The notes below the pieces were generated by a model. It did not search any database. It saw only the letters and a program-made list of their open reading frames with translations, and was not told the origin of the DNA. This document shows positions 1-10,938 of a DNA stretch of 64,000 bases, piece by piece. Where the stretch lies: positions 9,354,812 to 9,418,811 of the forward strand of contig NC_083604.1 of assembly GCF_029168945.1 (NCBI RefSeq), read 5' to 3'. Within the stretch, counting starts at the first letter, position 1. Each line of letters opens with the position of its first letter. This DNA is from Cannabis sativa. Lineage: Eukaryota; Streptophyta; Magnoliopsida; Rosales; Cannabaceae. The position numbers and the translations under genes are program-made.

Positions 1-1394
1 GCACTCCCGACGTTTTTTGGTATGTTTTTTTTTTTTTAATCTTATAATCTGGGTATTTGTATTTGTATTTGTATGCATATTGTAATCTTATAGTTTTAGG
101 TTTTAGATTTGTATTTGTATGCACATTTTGATTTATAATCTGGGTATATATTTATGTTTAGATCGGATTTTTTTTGTTTTTGTGATAGATCTGTATATGT
201 ATATTGTGTATATTGTGTATTTTGGTGTATAATTAATAATATGTGTATATGTATATATTGTTTGGGTATTAATTTTTTATTTTTTTGTGTATATATATAT
301 TGTATTATATATTTTATTTCTGTATATATATATTTCTGTATATATTATTTATGTTTTCTGTGTATAAATATTGTATTATATATTAATTGATATATATATA
401 TATATATTAATTGATATATATATTTTTTGTGTATTTATATAATTTATTTGGGTATTTATTATTTTATTTATTTATATATTATCTGTATAAATATTTTTGT
501 CTATATATATATTCACTGTATATATATATTTTTTATGTTTTATATTAGTATATATTTTCACTTTATATATATATATTATATATAATATGTATTTTTTATA
601 ATATATATATTTTTTTACTGTATATATATATATATTTATTTATGTAATGTATTTTTTTTTATATATTATATATAATATATATTTTTTATGTTTATATATA
701 TGTAAATTTAATATATATAATTTTAGTGAGTGTATATACTAAATAAATATACTTTATAAAATTTATATATTTATTTTATTGTTGTAATTTTTTTTTACTT
801 TTTTAATTTATTTGTTGGAATTGAAAGTATATATTTTTGTTATTTTTGTTGTTATATTGTAATTTTTATTTGATTTAATTTATTTGGTATAATTGTAGCC
901 TAAAATTTTTAGGATAGTTAAAAAATTATTTGGTATAATTTTAGCCTAAAATTTTTAGTATAATATTACATAAAAATTTGAATATTGAAAATTAAAAAGT
1001 TAAATAAAAATAATTTTTTTAATTTTAATAATAATTGTAATTAAATTATCAAATTTTTATGTAAGTTTTTAAGAAAAAATATGTTAATGGAATTTTATGT
1101 ATTTTTAAGGTGGTAAAAATTAATTATTTTATATTTATTTTAATTTAAAAAATAAATTTAGTTTTATATAAATGAAAAATAATTCAAAAATTTAAAAATT
1201 AAAAATTTAAAATTTAGTAATTTAATGAATTTTTATAGTGTAATATGTAAAATAATTTTTTTTATAATATAATTAGTTTAAATTTTGATAATTAATTTTA
1301 AGTTTTAAAAAATAATAATTCATTTAAAATTTAATTATTTTATATTTATTTAAATTTAAAAAATAAATTAATTTTTTTATGAATAATAAAAATA
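1..1394. repeat. AT-rich low-complexity DNA
   Basis: The first ~780 bases are dominated by TATATA tracts and T runs interspersed with TGTAT words. The next ~600 bases are unstructured AT-rich sequence. The only open frame here (154-390) is made of Tyr/Cys/Ile/Phe codons forced by the TA/TG repeats and is not credible as a gene. I see no gene or recognisable element end, and no CACTA-type terminus that would close the element at 2019-3423. Confidence 0.7.
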
Positions 1395-2000
1395 ACACAA
1401 AAATTTAAAATTTATAATTATAATTATATTTAAAAATATAACATAAAATTTGTATTCATAAAATTTCATAAGACTTTAGAAAAATTCAAAAATTAATAAT
1501 AAAGAACAATTATAATTCATATTTATAATTATATTTAAAAAATAAATTAATTTTTTTATGAATAATAAAAATAACACAAAAATTTAAAATTTATAATTAT
1601 AATTATATTTATAATTATATTTAAAAATATATCATAAAATTTGTACTCATAAAATTTCATATGACTTTACAAAAATTCAAAAATTAATAATAAAGAACAA
1701 TAATAATTCATATTTATAATTATATTTAAAAATATATCATAAAATTTCATAAGATTTTACAAAAATTTAAAAATTAATAATAAAGTACAATAATAATTCA
1801 TATTTATAATTATATTTAAAAAAATATATCATAACTTTTGTACTCATAAAATTTCATAAGACTTTACAAAAATTCAAAAATTAATAATAAAGAACAATAA
1901 TAATTCATATTTATCATTATATTTACAAAAAAATATCATAAAATTTGTACTCATAAAATTTCATAAGACTTTACAAAAATTTAAATATTTAATACTTCAT
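1395..2000. repeat. AT-rich minisatellite upstream of the CACTA transposase
   Basis: About five imperfect copies of a 90-107 bp unit. Each contains the words CATAAAATTTCATAAG, CAAAAATTCAAAAATTAATA and AATAATTCATATTTATAATT. One unit is about 17 bp shorter because it lacks the TTTGTACTCATAAAA segment. The array ends about 20 bp before the transposase ATG at 2019, so it is probably part of the CACTA element's 5' region. Confidence 0.7.
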
Positions 2001-2018
2001 TTGTCGTCGAAATTGTAG

Positions 2019-2907
2019 ATGGCGACAATCGATAAGTCTTGGACCAAAATCAGAAATCGTGGTTGCCATGAATTTTGGAATGGTCTACAAGCCTTTTTAG
2101 CAATGGCATCAGAACATAAGGATTGTGATGGACGAATACGATGTCCTTGTGTGAGATGTATAAATAGTAGGTTTGAAAAAATAGATAGGGTTAGAGCACA
2201 CGTATTTGATCGAGGTTTTATGCAAGGATATGATAAGTGGATTTATCACGGGGAGCCTGAGGATGTCGTCGTTGATGTAGCAGTTGCTGATGTTGAATCA
2301 GAGGATGAAATGATTCCTATTTTAGAAGACTTCTTTCCTTCGACGACTGAGGAACCACAAGGAGAAGATGAGCAACCAACCACAAACCCACAATTTGATG
2401 ACTTATTTGAGGAAATTGAAGCTCAATTGTATCCCGGTTGTGATTGGATTTCATCTCTTAACTTTTTAGCAAAGCTATTGCATTTAAAAGTTAGGGGAAA
2501 AATTCCTAATAACATCTTTGAAGAATTATTGAAGCTTTTAAAGTTTGCGTTTCCGAAGGAAAATAATATTCCATCAACTTACTACGAGGCAAAAAAGAGA
2601 TTGAAGAAATTAGGCTTGGGTTATGATAATATCGATGTCTGTTTGTATAATTGCTGCTTATTTTATAAGGAGAATGCATCCAAGGAGGCTTGTCCAGTTT
2701 GCGGAACTAGTCGTTGGGTTACTTCCGAAAACGGGAAAAGAAAAAAAGTTCCTTGCAAAGTCATGCGATACTTTCCGTTGACACCTCGACTTAAAAGATT
2801 ATATAGTTCGAGGATTACAGCGAAAAGCATGATATGGCATCATACTGGAAAATAATCCAGATCAAGACTTCATAATTAGAGACTTGAATGAAGATGATAA
2901 TGAATAA
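2019..2907 (+). pseudogene. Internally deleted CACTA TNP2-like transposase
   Basis: The 278-residue frame starts with a transposase-associated domain (about residues 5-75: KSWTKIRNRGCHEFWNG, then a CPCVRCIN cysteine cluster and a DKWIYHGE motif). It continues into the TNP2 N-terminal region, with a CPVCGTSRW zinc-knuckle-like motif near residue 224 and RYFPLTPRLKRLY near 250. It stops right after the WHHTGK motif at 2853-2855. In full-length relatives several hundred catalytic residues follow. Here, in another frame, the next ~50 bases read DFIIRDLNEDDNE and a stop at 2905-2907, like the C-terminus of such transposases. The catalytic middle has therefore been deleted, leaving a defective, dSpm-like derivative that could not catalyse transposition. 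Confidence 0.8.
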
Positions 2908-3133
2908 TTTATTTATGTTTTGTAATAATTTAGTTTAATTTTGAGACAATATTTTATTAGGATTAATATGTTAAAGTTAATTACTTTGGAGACAATTTTA
3001 AATTATTAATAAATTTTATTAAATTGTTTTAATTATATTAATTAGATTTATTTATTAAATATTTAATTATTTATTTATATATAATATAAATAAATTTTTA
3101 AAAATAATTAATATTTTTTTTTATTACTGGGTG

Positions 3134-3412
3134 TTGTAGCGGCGGAGCAATAGCGGCGGGACCCCGCCGCTATTGCCCCGTGTCGATCTCGAAACACGAA
3201 ATCGACACGAGCAATAGCGGCGGGGTCCCGCCGCTATTGCTCCGCCGCTATTAACAGTATTAGCGGCGGAACCAGTTTTTGGCCGCTAATACTATTAGTA
3301 GCGGCCAAGCAATAGCGGCGGACCAATAGCGGCCGAGGTCCGCCGCTATTGCCCTTTAGCGGCCAAAAACTGGAGCAATAGCGGCCGAGGGGCCCGCCGC
3401 TATTGCTCCTGA
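3134..3412. repeat. GC-rich CACTA subterminal repeat array (AGCGGC/GCCGCT)
   Basis: About 280 bases of strongly GC-rich sequence in an AT-rich surround. The hexamer AGCGGC or its complement occurs about 15 times, mostly within AATAGCGGCGG / CCGCCGCTATT words in both orientations, so it forms nested inverted repeats. Such arrays are the binding sites of the element-encoded TNPA-type protein in En/Spm elements. Assignment to that role here is by analogy. Confidence 0.75.
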
Positions 3413-3578
3413 ATGTTGTAGTGTGAAAAAATATTTTTTTTCACATAACTAATAAAATAAAATAAATTATTGTTATTTTATATCTTCAATAATAAATTAA
3501 AATAAATAAAATAATATAACAAATTCAAATAAAGAAAAAGGTTGTATACATAAAAAAAAATATTAATTTTATTTTAAA

Positions 3579-4059
3579 GTTAATGTTGATGGGGCTTTAT
3601 TTGAACAAGAGGGGCGGTTTGGAGTGGGCTGTGTAGCTCAAGATCATCATGGAACCGTGGTAGAAGCTTTTATGAAGGGAAATGTTGGGTATGTCCAACC
3701 CGAAATTGCTGAGATCATGATCAAAGAAGCTTTGAGTTGGATTACAACTCATCCCTAGGACAATGTATTGTTAGAAACGGATAGTTTGGTGTGTGTCCAA
3801 GCAATCTAAAGTAATGTTTTTATGTCTTCACAGTTTTGTCTTATTGTTCAAGATGTTAGAAATTTACTTTTGGCTTTATCTTTTGTTGAGTTATATTTTG
3901 TTGAACGATCTGCAAACAAGTTGGCTCATTGCTTGGCAAGAGACTCTTGTTTCTCTACAGGTTGTGTGCTTCAGTTGGAGGATTGTTCCTCTGAAATGCG
4001 TTCTATTGTTTTGAACGAGTTTATTAATTAATAAATTTCCTGATTTATTCAAAAAAAAA
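3579..4059 (+). mobile_element. 5'-truncated LINE tail encoding an RNase H-like domain, with poly(A) and TSD
   Basis: The translation begins VNVDGALFEQ, the start of an RVT_3-type RNase H domain, and runs to a natural end at ...VLNEFIN (stop 4029-4031). Two in-frame stops interrupt it, near 3758 and 3808. A short poly(A) at 4051-4059 follows. The insert is bracketed by a 10-bp direct repeat, TTATTTTAAA, at 3569-3578 and 4060-4069. The uninterrupted target is seen in the homologous intron of copy B. Truncated 5' end, poly(A) and target duplication together indicate LINE retrotransposition. The protein is dead. Confidence 0.8.
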
Positions 4060-4696
4060 TTATTTTAAATTATATGTTGAAAAAAAAAATTATATATAAG
4101 AAAAGAATATGCATTTCATCTATTAAATTTTAAAATATAATTGTATTATATGTATTAGATTTATAAATTATTAAAATAAAGACACTCGAATAAAATAAAA
4201 TGAATTCCGTTAGAAAAAAGAAGAAGAAGAAAATAAGATTTTAGTTAAAAATAATATAATTTTATAAGAAAAATAGACCTATTTCTTTTATTTTAGATTT
4301 TTTTTATTAAAAATCTTCTTTTTTTCGTAAAAAAATTAAACTGGTGTAATCTTTAATATTTTTTAAATATTAATATTAATAATATATTATTTTTTAAATG
4401 TATCAGTATTACAATTTACATTAATATTAATAATATATTAGGGTAAAATCTAATTTATTCAAGTGTCTTTATTATTTTTTTTTTAAAATAGTAACATGAC
4501 AATAAATTATTATAAAATAAAATAGTCCTTAAATATATTAACTCTCTTTCTTTTAGAAAGAAAAATATATTCACTCTGTTAAGAAATACATTTAATTGAG
4601 GTGAAACATTTTAATTGGATTAGGATAGAGAGACAGGAAAAAATTGGGACACAAGATTTGGCTCCTAAATCATGCATGTGTCACTTTATTATATTA

Positions 4697-5658
<962 letters not shown>

Positions 5659-6330
5659 TTCCGGTTGCTGAAAAAAAATCCGGGCAAGCTTTTCTGATGA
5701 TGTATGAGGCAAGTGAAATTAATGAACTGTGGGATGATGGACCAATAGAAGTGGAGCTTGAATTAAATTGGACCAAATGTCACACCTCATTATTAGCTAG
5801 ACAACACTAATATATATATATAGAAGTTGAAAAATATTTTTTAATATATATTAACTAAATTTATATTTAAATAAAATTTAATTTAATATATTTTTTTTTA
5901 CGAGTATTGTACTTAAATTATTCTCATTTACTTACATAACTAAGATATAATTTCAAATATAATAGATTTGTATTTTTTTTAAAATGGATGTATAGGTTTG
6001 TGGGAAAGTTGGAAGAAATGCTAATTAGGGAAAAATAAAAATTATGGTGAAATGATAGAGGTAAAATTAATAGAATAATTAAAAAAAAAGTTAAAAATAA
6101 TAAATTTTAAAAAATAAAATACAAATCAAAAGCATCAAATTAAAAAATGTATGTAATTTTCTCTATTATTTTTATAGCCTCATCAACCATGTTTTTTCTC
6201 TTTTATGCCAATATTTAAAGGAAATAGTAGCATGGCACATCATCTACCTTTCAAGTGCTGGTGCCTTTCTTCTTTAGTCTTTATTAAGCATGTAACTGAG
6301 AAATGCTAAGGGCTACAGTGCTACTTGGAA
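5659..6330. repeat. Duplicated 5' flank of CCoAOMT-like copy A
   Basis: This upstream stretch is collinear with 38072-39660 upstream of copy B. Shared words include AATGAACTGTGGGATGATG, CCACACCTCATTATTAG-like sequence, TTTATGCCAATATTTAAAGG and TGAGAAATGCTAAGG. Copy B has about 0.9 kb of extra sequence in the middle (about 38585-39520). Homology ends at about 6330, where the PIF/Harbinger element begins. The promoter of copy A would lie here, but I see no convincing TATA box position. Confidence 0.7.
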
Positions 6331-6964
6331 TTGAAATTGAATGTAATTGGAGATAATTATAAGGTTTGGCGTACGTATTTATCTGGCTACGTAATTACAT
6401 AATAACTGTGTAATTAGAGGTAATTCGAAAACCTCAATTACTCTCTCTAATTTTCATAGCCCCTGTGAGAATTAAGTGTAATTATACTAAAAATAAATTT
6501 AAATTATTTTTATTAATTAATATAATATTTAATTATTTTTAATTATGTATTGAATTTTCCTTTTCCTATCAATCATCACGTCAATCAATTCCCATATACA
6601 GCCATACAGCCTTAGGTTAGTATTCTATATATTCCATCTCTCATCAATCAAAAACAAAAAGACACCAACCATTCATCTAATCTACTTTCTCAAATCAACT
6701 TACCTATACCATCTGCCAAAAAAAAAAATCTATTCCATCTCTTATTTTTCATTTCGGTCTCCTCCTATTCTTATAAAGGTTAGTCCCTCGTATTTTTTTT
6801 TCTTTTTCTCATGTACACAATTTTATTATTTTTCTTATGTCTGATGCTATTTTATAATATTTTTTTTGAGTGCATTTTATCTTGTAAAAAAAACAAATGA
6901 TATGAATATATGAAATCAGATTTTTTTAATATTATTTTTTCATTAAATTTTAATTAATATAGGA

Positions 6965-7912
6965 ATGGCAAATACTCAAAATTCTAAGGTTGGAAAGCCA
7001 TACACCAAATGGAATGAAAGTCAAGATGAGTATTTTATTATTTTTATAGCTGAACAAGTTAAATTAGGAAAGACACAACAAGGGGGCTTAACCAATGAGG
7101 GATGGCAAGGGGTAGAAAAAGAAATGAGTTTATTGTATGGAGATAAATTAGATAAGACTAAAATGAAAAATAGGATGAGAACTTTGAAAAAAAACTTATG
7201 CTACCATAAAGAGAATGCTATTTAATAGTGGCTTTGGGTGGGATGAAGCAAATTGAAAAGTCACTGCTGAGGATGACGTATGGGAGCAATATCTTATGGT
7301 GAGTAATTATTTTTCTTGTTTAATGATAAAGGAGAATAGGTACATGTTACTAATTATTACTATTATTTTTGTGATAGGCTCATCCAAAAGATGCTCAATA
7401 TAGGATTAAGAAGTTACCTGACTATAACACTTTGGCTTTAATTTTTGGAGATGTTGTTGCTGATGGTAGAAATGGTTGTGAAGTAAATGATGTTGAAGAC
7501 TTCCAAAATAAATTTTCTGATGATGATGTAGTTGGTGATACACAATTTCCTGACTCTGAAAATGTGCTTGATCATGATATAAGCAATATGGATAGTGAAC
7601 AAAATCAATCAACTCAGCATGATAAGAGCATGGGGAAGAAACATTTACCTGATCAACCAACATTGACATCTCGTCCAAAAAGAAATAGAACTTCCATTGG
7701 AAGTAGTTTAGCAAAATCTGTTGATAGATGGACATCAATATCTGAAGAGCAAATTAAGTTGCAACGAGAACCTAAAAATAGTTCTGTCGAGAAGTTAGTG
7801 CCTATGATTATGGAATTAGGACTCAGTGATGAATGGATTGTCCAAGTTATTAACATTCTTACAGATGAGAGGAAGGCTGAGTTTTTTTTCTGCAATGTTC
7901 CCAGAACTTAGA
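6965..7912 (+). pseudogene. PIF/Harbinger ORF1: Myb/SANT-like DNA-binding protein
   Basis: The frame starts MANTQNSKVGKPYTKWNESQ, a Myb/SANT-like (PF12776 type) trihelix seen in Harbinger ORF1 proteins, where it binds the element ends and partners the transposase. About residue 84 the frame breaks. In another frame the protein continues FNSGFGWDEAN, a stop, then VTAEDDVWEQYL up to a splice donor at about 7300. A short intron ends at TAG before 7379, and the second exon (AHPKDAQYRIKKLPDYNTL...) runs to a stop at 7909-7911. The second exon has an acidic, Asn/Gln/Ser-rich middle and a C-terminal helix region (LVPMIMELGLSDEWIVQVIN). One frameshift and one nonsense codon make it a pseudogene. Confidence 0.7.
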
Positions 7913-8152
7913 AAGAAATGGATTTATCAACAACTAGGTTTCTAAATAGCTAATTTTTAGTTTGCATTTTAGATTTTTATTATGGAACTTTCATTATGTT
8001 TTTTTTTTATGTTCAAGAACAATATTTATGTTATGAAACATGCATTGAGTTGTTTAACATTATAAGTTATGTTATTGATTATGTTGTTCAACTTGCAGTT
8101 ATTATTATTGATATATGGATTTCTTTCTATTTCTTTTCTATAATAATTAGGA

Positions 8153-9503
8153 ATGGCAAATGAAGATGAGTTCAAGTTATTTATGGCGAAATGTGTGCTT
8201 TTAGTTTGCATTATTGGAACTTATTTAGGTGTTGGATCGAAAGAAAAAGTTCACCGATCAATTTTAACTGGAGCTAACTTCCTCAATGAATTGATTCAAG
8301 GACATCCACGTGGATGTTATGACTTATTACGTAAGAATATTTCATGCTTTTTGCGACTTGCAAATGAGATGAAAACAAGAGGACTACTGAATGATTCCAG
8401 AATGGTTAGTGTTGAGGAACAACTGGCAATTTTTATATTTACATTAGCTCATAATGAGAGGAATAGAGTAGTACAAAACCGTTTTCAACATTCTGGAGAA
8501 ACTATCAGTCGTCATTTTAACAAATGTTTGCAAGCATGTGTAAGACTAGGAAAACATTATCTCACTCCACCAGGTAGAGGTGTTCCACAAGAGATATCCT
8601 CCAATCAATTATTTTATCATTGGTTTAAGGTTAGTTTCTTTTTTTAAAAAAATATAATAAAGATATTTAACATATTTATATTTATTTTTTAGACTTACAA
8701 ACAATACTAATATGTTATTTGGAATTATATATATTTTATTAGGATTGTGTTGGAGCAATAGATGGAACTCATATCCCTGCATGGGTTCCATTAGAAGATC
8801 AACCGAGATATAGAAATCGTAAAGGGTTTCTTTCCCAAAATGTTCTTGCTGCGGTTGATTTTGATATAAATTTTCAATACGTGTTAGCTGGTTGGGAGGG
8901 ATCTGCCTCTGATTCAAGAGTGTTAAGAAATGTTATTTGGGAGAGACAACAAAATAAGCTAAAAGTTCCAAATGGTATTTATTTGTTATAGTGTAGGCAT
9001 GATAATTTGTTTCTTATAATGTTCATAAATCTAATGAATATAATATTTAAAATTGTAGGAAAATATTATATGGTTGATGCAGGCTATGCAAATACAAAAA
9101 GTTATCTAGCACCATATCGTGGAACACGATATCATTTGAGAGAGTGGAGTCAAACACAAGCACCACAATTTAAGGCATTCAAAACTTCGAAATTTATTTG
9201 AAAGGACATTTGCTTTTTTTGAAAAAAAAAAGGTTTCTCATACTAACAATAGCTCCTCCATACACCATCAAAAAATAAGGTTGGATGGTATTAGCATGTT
9301 GTGTACTTAACAACTTTATTCGCAAGTGGAATTGGGATGATGAATTTTTCGAAGAGGACATGGAAAATGAAATACAAAATTGTGAAAGTTTGAACAATAT
9401 TGATTTTGATTCAAATTCAGATGAAGAACTTGGTGACGAGCCAACAGATGATGACAAGCAATATATGTTTAATTTTAGAGATAGAATAGCTCAAAATATA
9501 TAG
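8153..9503 (+). pseudogene. PIF/Harbinger DDE transposase (HARBI1/DDE_Tnp_4-like)
   Basis: Three exons: 8153-8629, 8743-8974 and 9059-9503, with GT-AG introns in consistent phase. Exon 1 encodes the helical N-terminal part, including GETISRHFNKCLQACVRL. Exon 2 opens DCVGAIDGTHIPAWVP, holding the first catalytic Asp, and has GWEGSASDSRVL, the second. Exon 3 has MVDAGYANTKSYLAPYRGTRYH. The catalytic Glu lies in FERTFAFF near 9195-9220, but only in another frame. The usual ending CVLNNFIRKWN returns in a third register after an A-run and a stop. At least two frameshifts in A/T homopolymers therefore inactivate it. It is related to ORF1 upstream, with which it would act on the element ends. Confidence 0.8.
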
Positions 9504-9775
9504 AACGTAAGAGCAATTAGATAGTCTTAAAAAAATAAAGTTTATTTTAAATATTTTCTAGTTTATTTTATGAAGAGATTATTATTTATTTATATATTAT
9601 TAATTGATGAAATTTATTTTTAAATATTATAATATTAATTTACTGTGTAATTACTAACTGTCTTACCAAACATGATATTAAGAATTCACATGTAATTACC
9701 AGTACTTGACATCCAAACACAACTTGTATTTTAAAATAGAATGTAATTATTATACAGTGTAATTACTAGGAAAAT

Positions 9776-10064
9776 TTCATTAATAATACATAATAAAACT
9801 CCCAATATTAAAATTTATATCTTCTACTAATTTGTATAAAATAATGCCATTATTTTCCTAAATTACCCAAAATACCTTTTTATTTAATTTTCCCTCCCTT
9901 AATGTCTTTCTCTTCCTCTTCTCTCTCTTCCTCATCTCTCTCTCCACCACACCAAGAACCCAACTAGTGTGATAGAACTACCGATAGACCACGATTCCCC
10001 CAAACAGCTACAAACCCACTCAAAGGCCTAAATCTCTCTCATCCACTTCCTCAATCTCGCATCC

Positions 10065-10112
<48 letters not shown>

Positions 10113-10264
10113 CCCCCAGGTGACCCAACGATCACCACCACAACCACGACAACGAAGACCACAAAAGGCGACCCACAACGACCACGACCACGAACCACTG
10201 ACATCAGGCCACCACCGAAAGAACTCGGAGTCAAACTGTCGCCACCACCCAGCTCAGTAAAAAA
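9776..10264 (+). promoter_or_regulatory. Probable leader of the MULE ULP-like gene with a (CT)n microsatellite
   Basis: Pyrimidine-rich sequence with TCTTCCTCTTCTCTC tracts, a pure (CT) run at about 10066-10107 and a C-rich segment, as is common in plant 5' leaders. It ends at a good splice donor, AAA|GTAAGT at 10265, matched by an acceptor TTTTTCAG|ATGGCT at 10937-10938 just before a start codon. I infer a non-coding first exon. The transcription start is not visible. Confidence 0.4.
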
Positions 10265-10393
10265 GTAAGTTATTTTTAAATAAAAAATTTGATTTTATAG
10301 ATTTGGATGCGAATTTGTGTATGTTCTTCAGATTAGTTGAATTTTTGTAGATTCTAGATAATGTGTATTTTTCTGTATGTTCTTCAGTGGTGT

Positions 10394-10900
10394 CTATGTG
10401 TTTTAATAGTGTTATCGATAGGTTATCGATATAATGTCGACCATAATTGAACATAGTTTGAACATAAGAATTTAATATTTTTTTACTGTATATCGATAGG
10501 TTATTGACATCTTATCTTTGGTTTATTGACATTTTGATTAGGATATATTTGTAAGAATTTATTGGGTATATCGATATTTTGTCGATGAAATATAAATATG
10601 TTGTCGATAGTATGTCTTTATTTGAGTAGAACTGGTCTTTTTAATTTTTTAAAGAATATATTGATAGTATGTCGATAGGATATCGATAGTTTTTCGGCAA
10701 TCCAAGAATATATTATGGTTGTCGATATAATGTCGACAAACTGTCGACATGTTTTTGACACCCTATGTGCATTTATTATTTGATATATTTTGTCGATATG
10801 TTGTCGACAGGTTATCGATATGTTGTCAACAATTTGATATTATTGTATTTTGTCATTTTTAAGTGTGAATATATCGACATAATGTCGACAATTTCTGTGA
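10394..10900. repeat. 11-bp phased TCGA repeat block, left (first intron of the ULP-like gene)
   Basis: Runs of a degenerate unit of about TNTTRTCGAYA. The C of each TCGA core falls at 10416, 10427, 10438, then 10723, 10734, 10745 (with TTGA at 10756), then 10794, 10805, 10816 (with TCAA at 10827). That is exactly 11 bp within each run. The cores are palindromic GTCGAC or ATCGAT. Confidence 0.85.
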
Positions 10901-10938
10901 GGGCATTTGTTATATTTTTTGTTATATATATTTTTCAG

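Larger units (their letters stand above)
2019..3423 (+). mobile_element. CACTA (En/Spm) transposon, right portion
   Basis: The 3' terminus reads GTTGTAGTG at 3415-3423, the reverse complement of CACTACAAC, the family's diagnostic end. Inside it lies a GC-rich subterminal array and a shortened TNP2-type transposase gene. The left terminus is not found; the element probably starts outside the window. It interrupts DNA that is otherwise homologous to intron 3 of CCoAOMT-like copy B: bases from 3424 on match 36207 onward. The insertion is therefore in intron 3 of copy A. Confidence 0.75.
6335..9775 (+). mobile_element. PIF/Harbinger-type DNA transposon, decayed
   Basis: It holds the two genes characteristic of the superfamily in the same order and strand: a Myb/SANT-like protein (ORF1), then a DDE transposase. 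The flanks carry diverged inverted sequence: GTTTGG...CTGG...GTAATTACAT near 6365-6405 resembles the reverse complement of about 9640-9730. The left edge is fixed by loss of homology to the copy B flank at about 6330. The right edge is approximate, and no TWA target duplication was confirmed. Confidence 0.65.

Noticed and set aside
154..390. 78-codon ORF in the TA-rich start
   Set aside because: Composition follows TGTATA/TTTTT repeats; no domain-like character.
10028..10234. Minus-strand ORF with Arg-Glu repeats
   Set aside because: Product of the (CT)n microsatellite read antisense.
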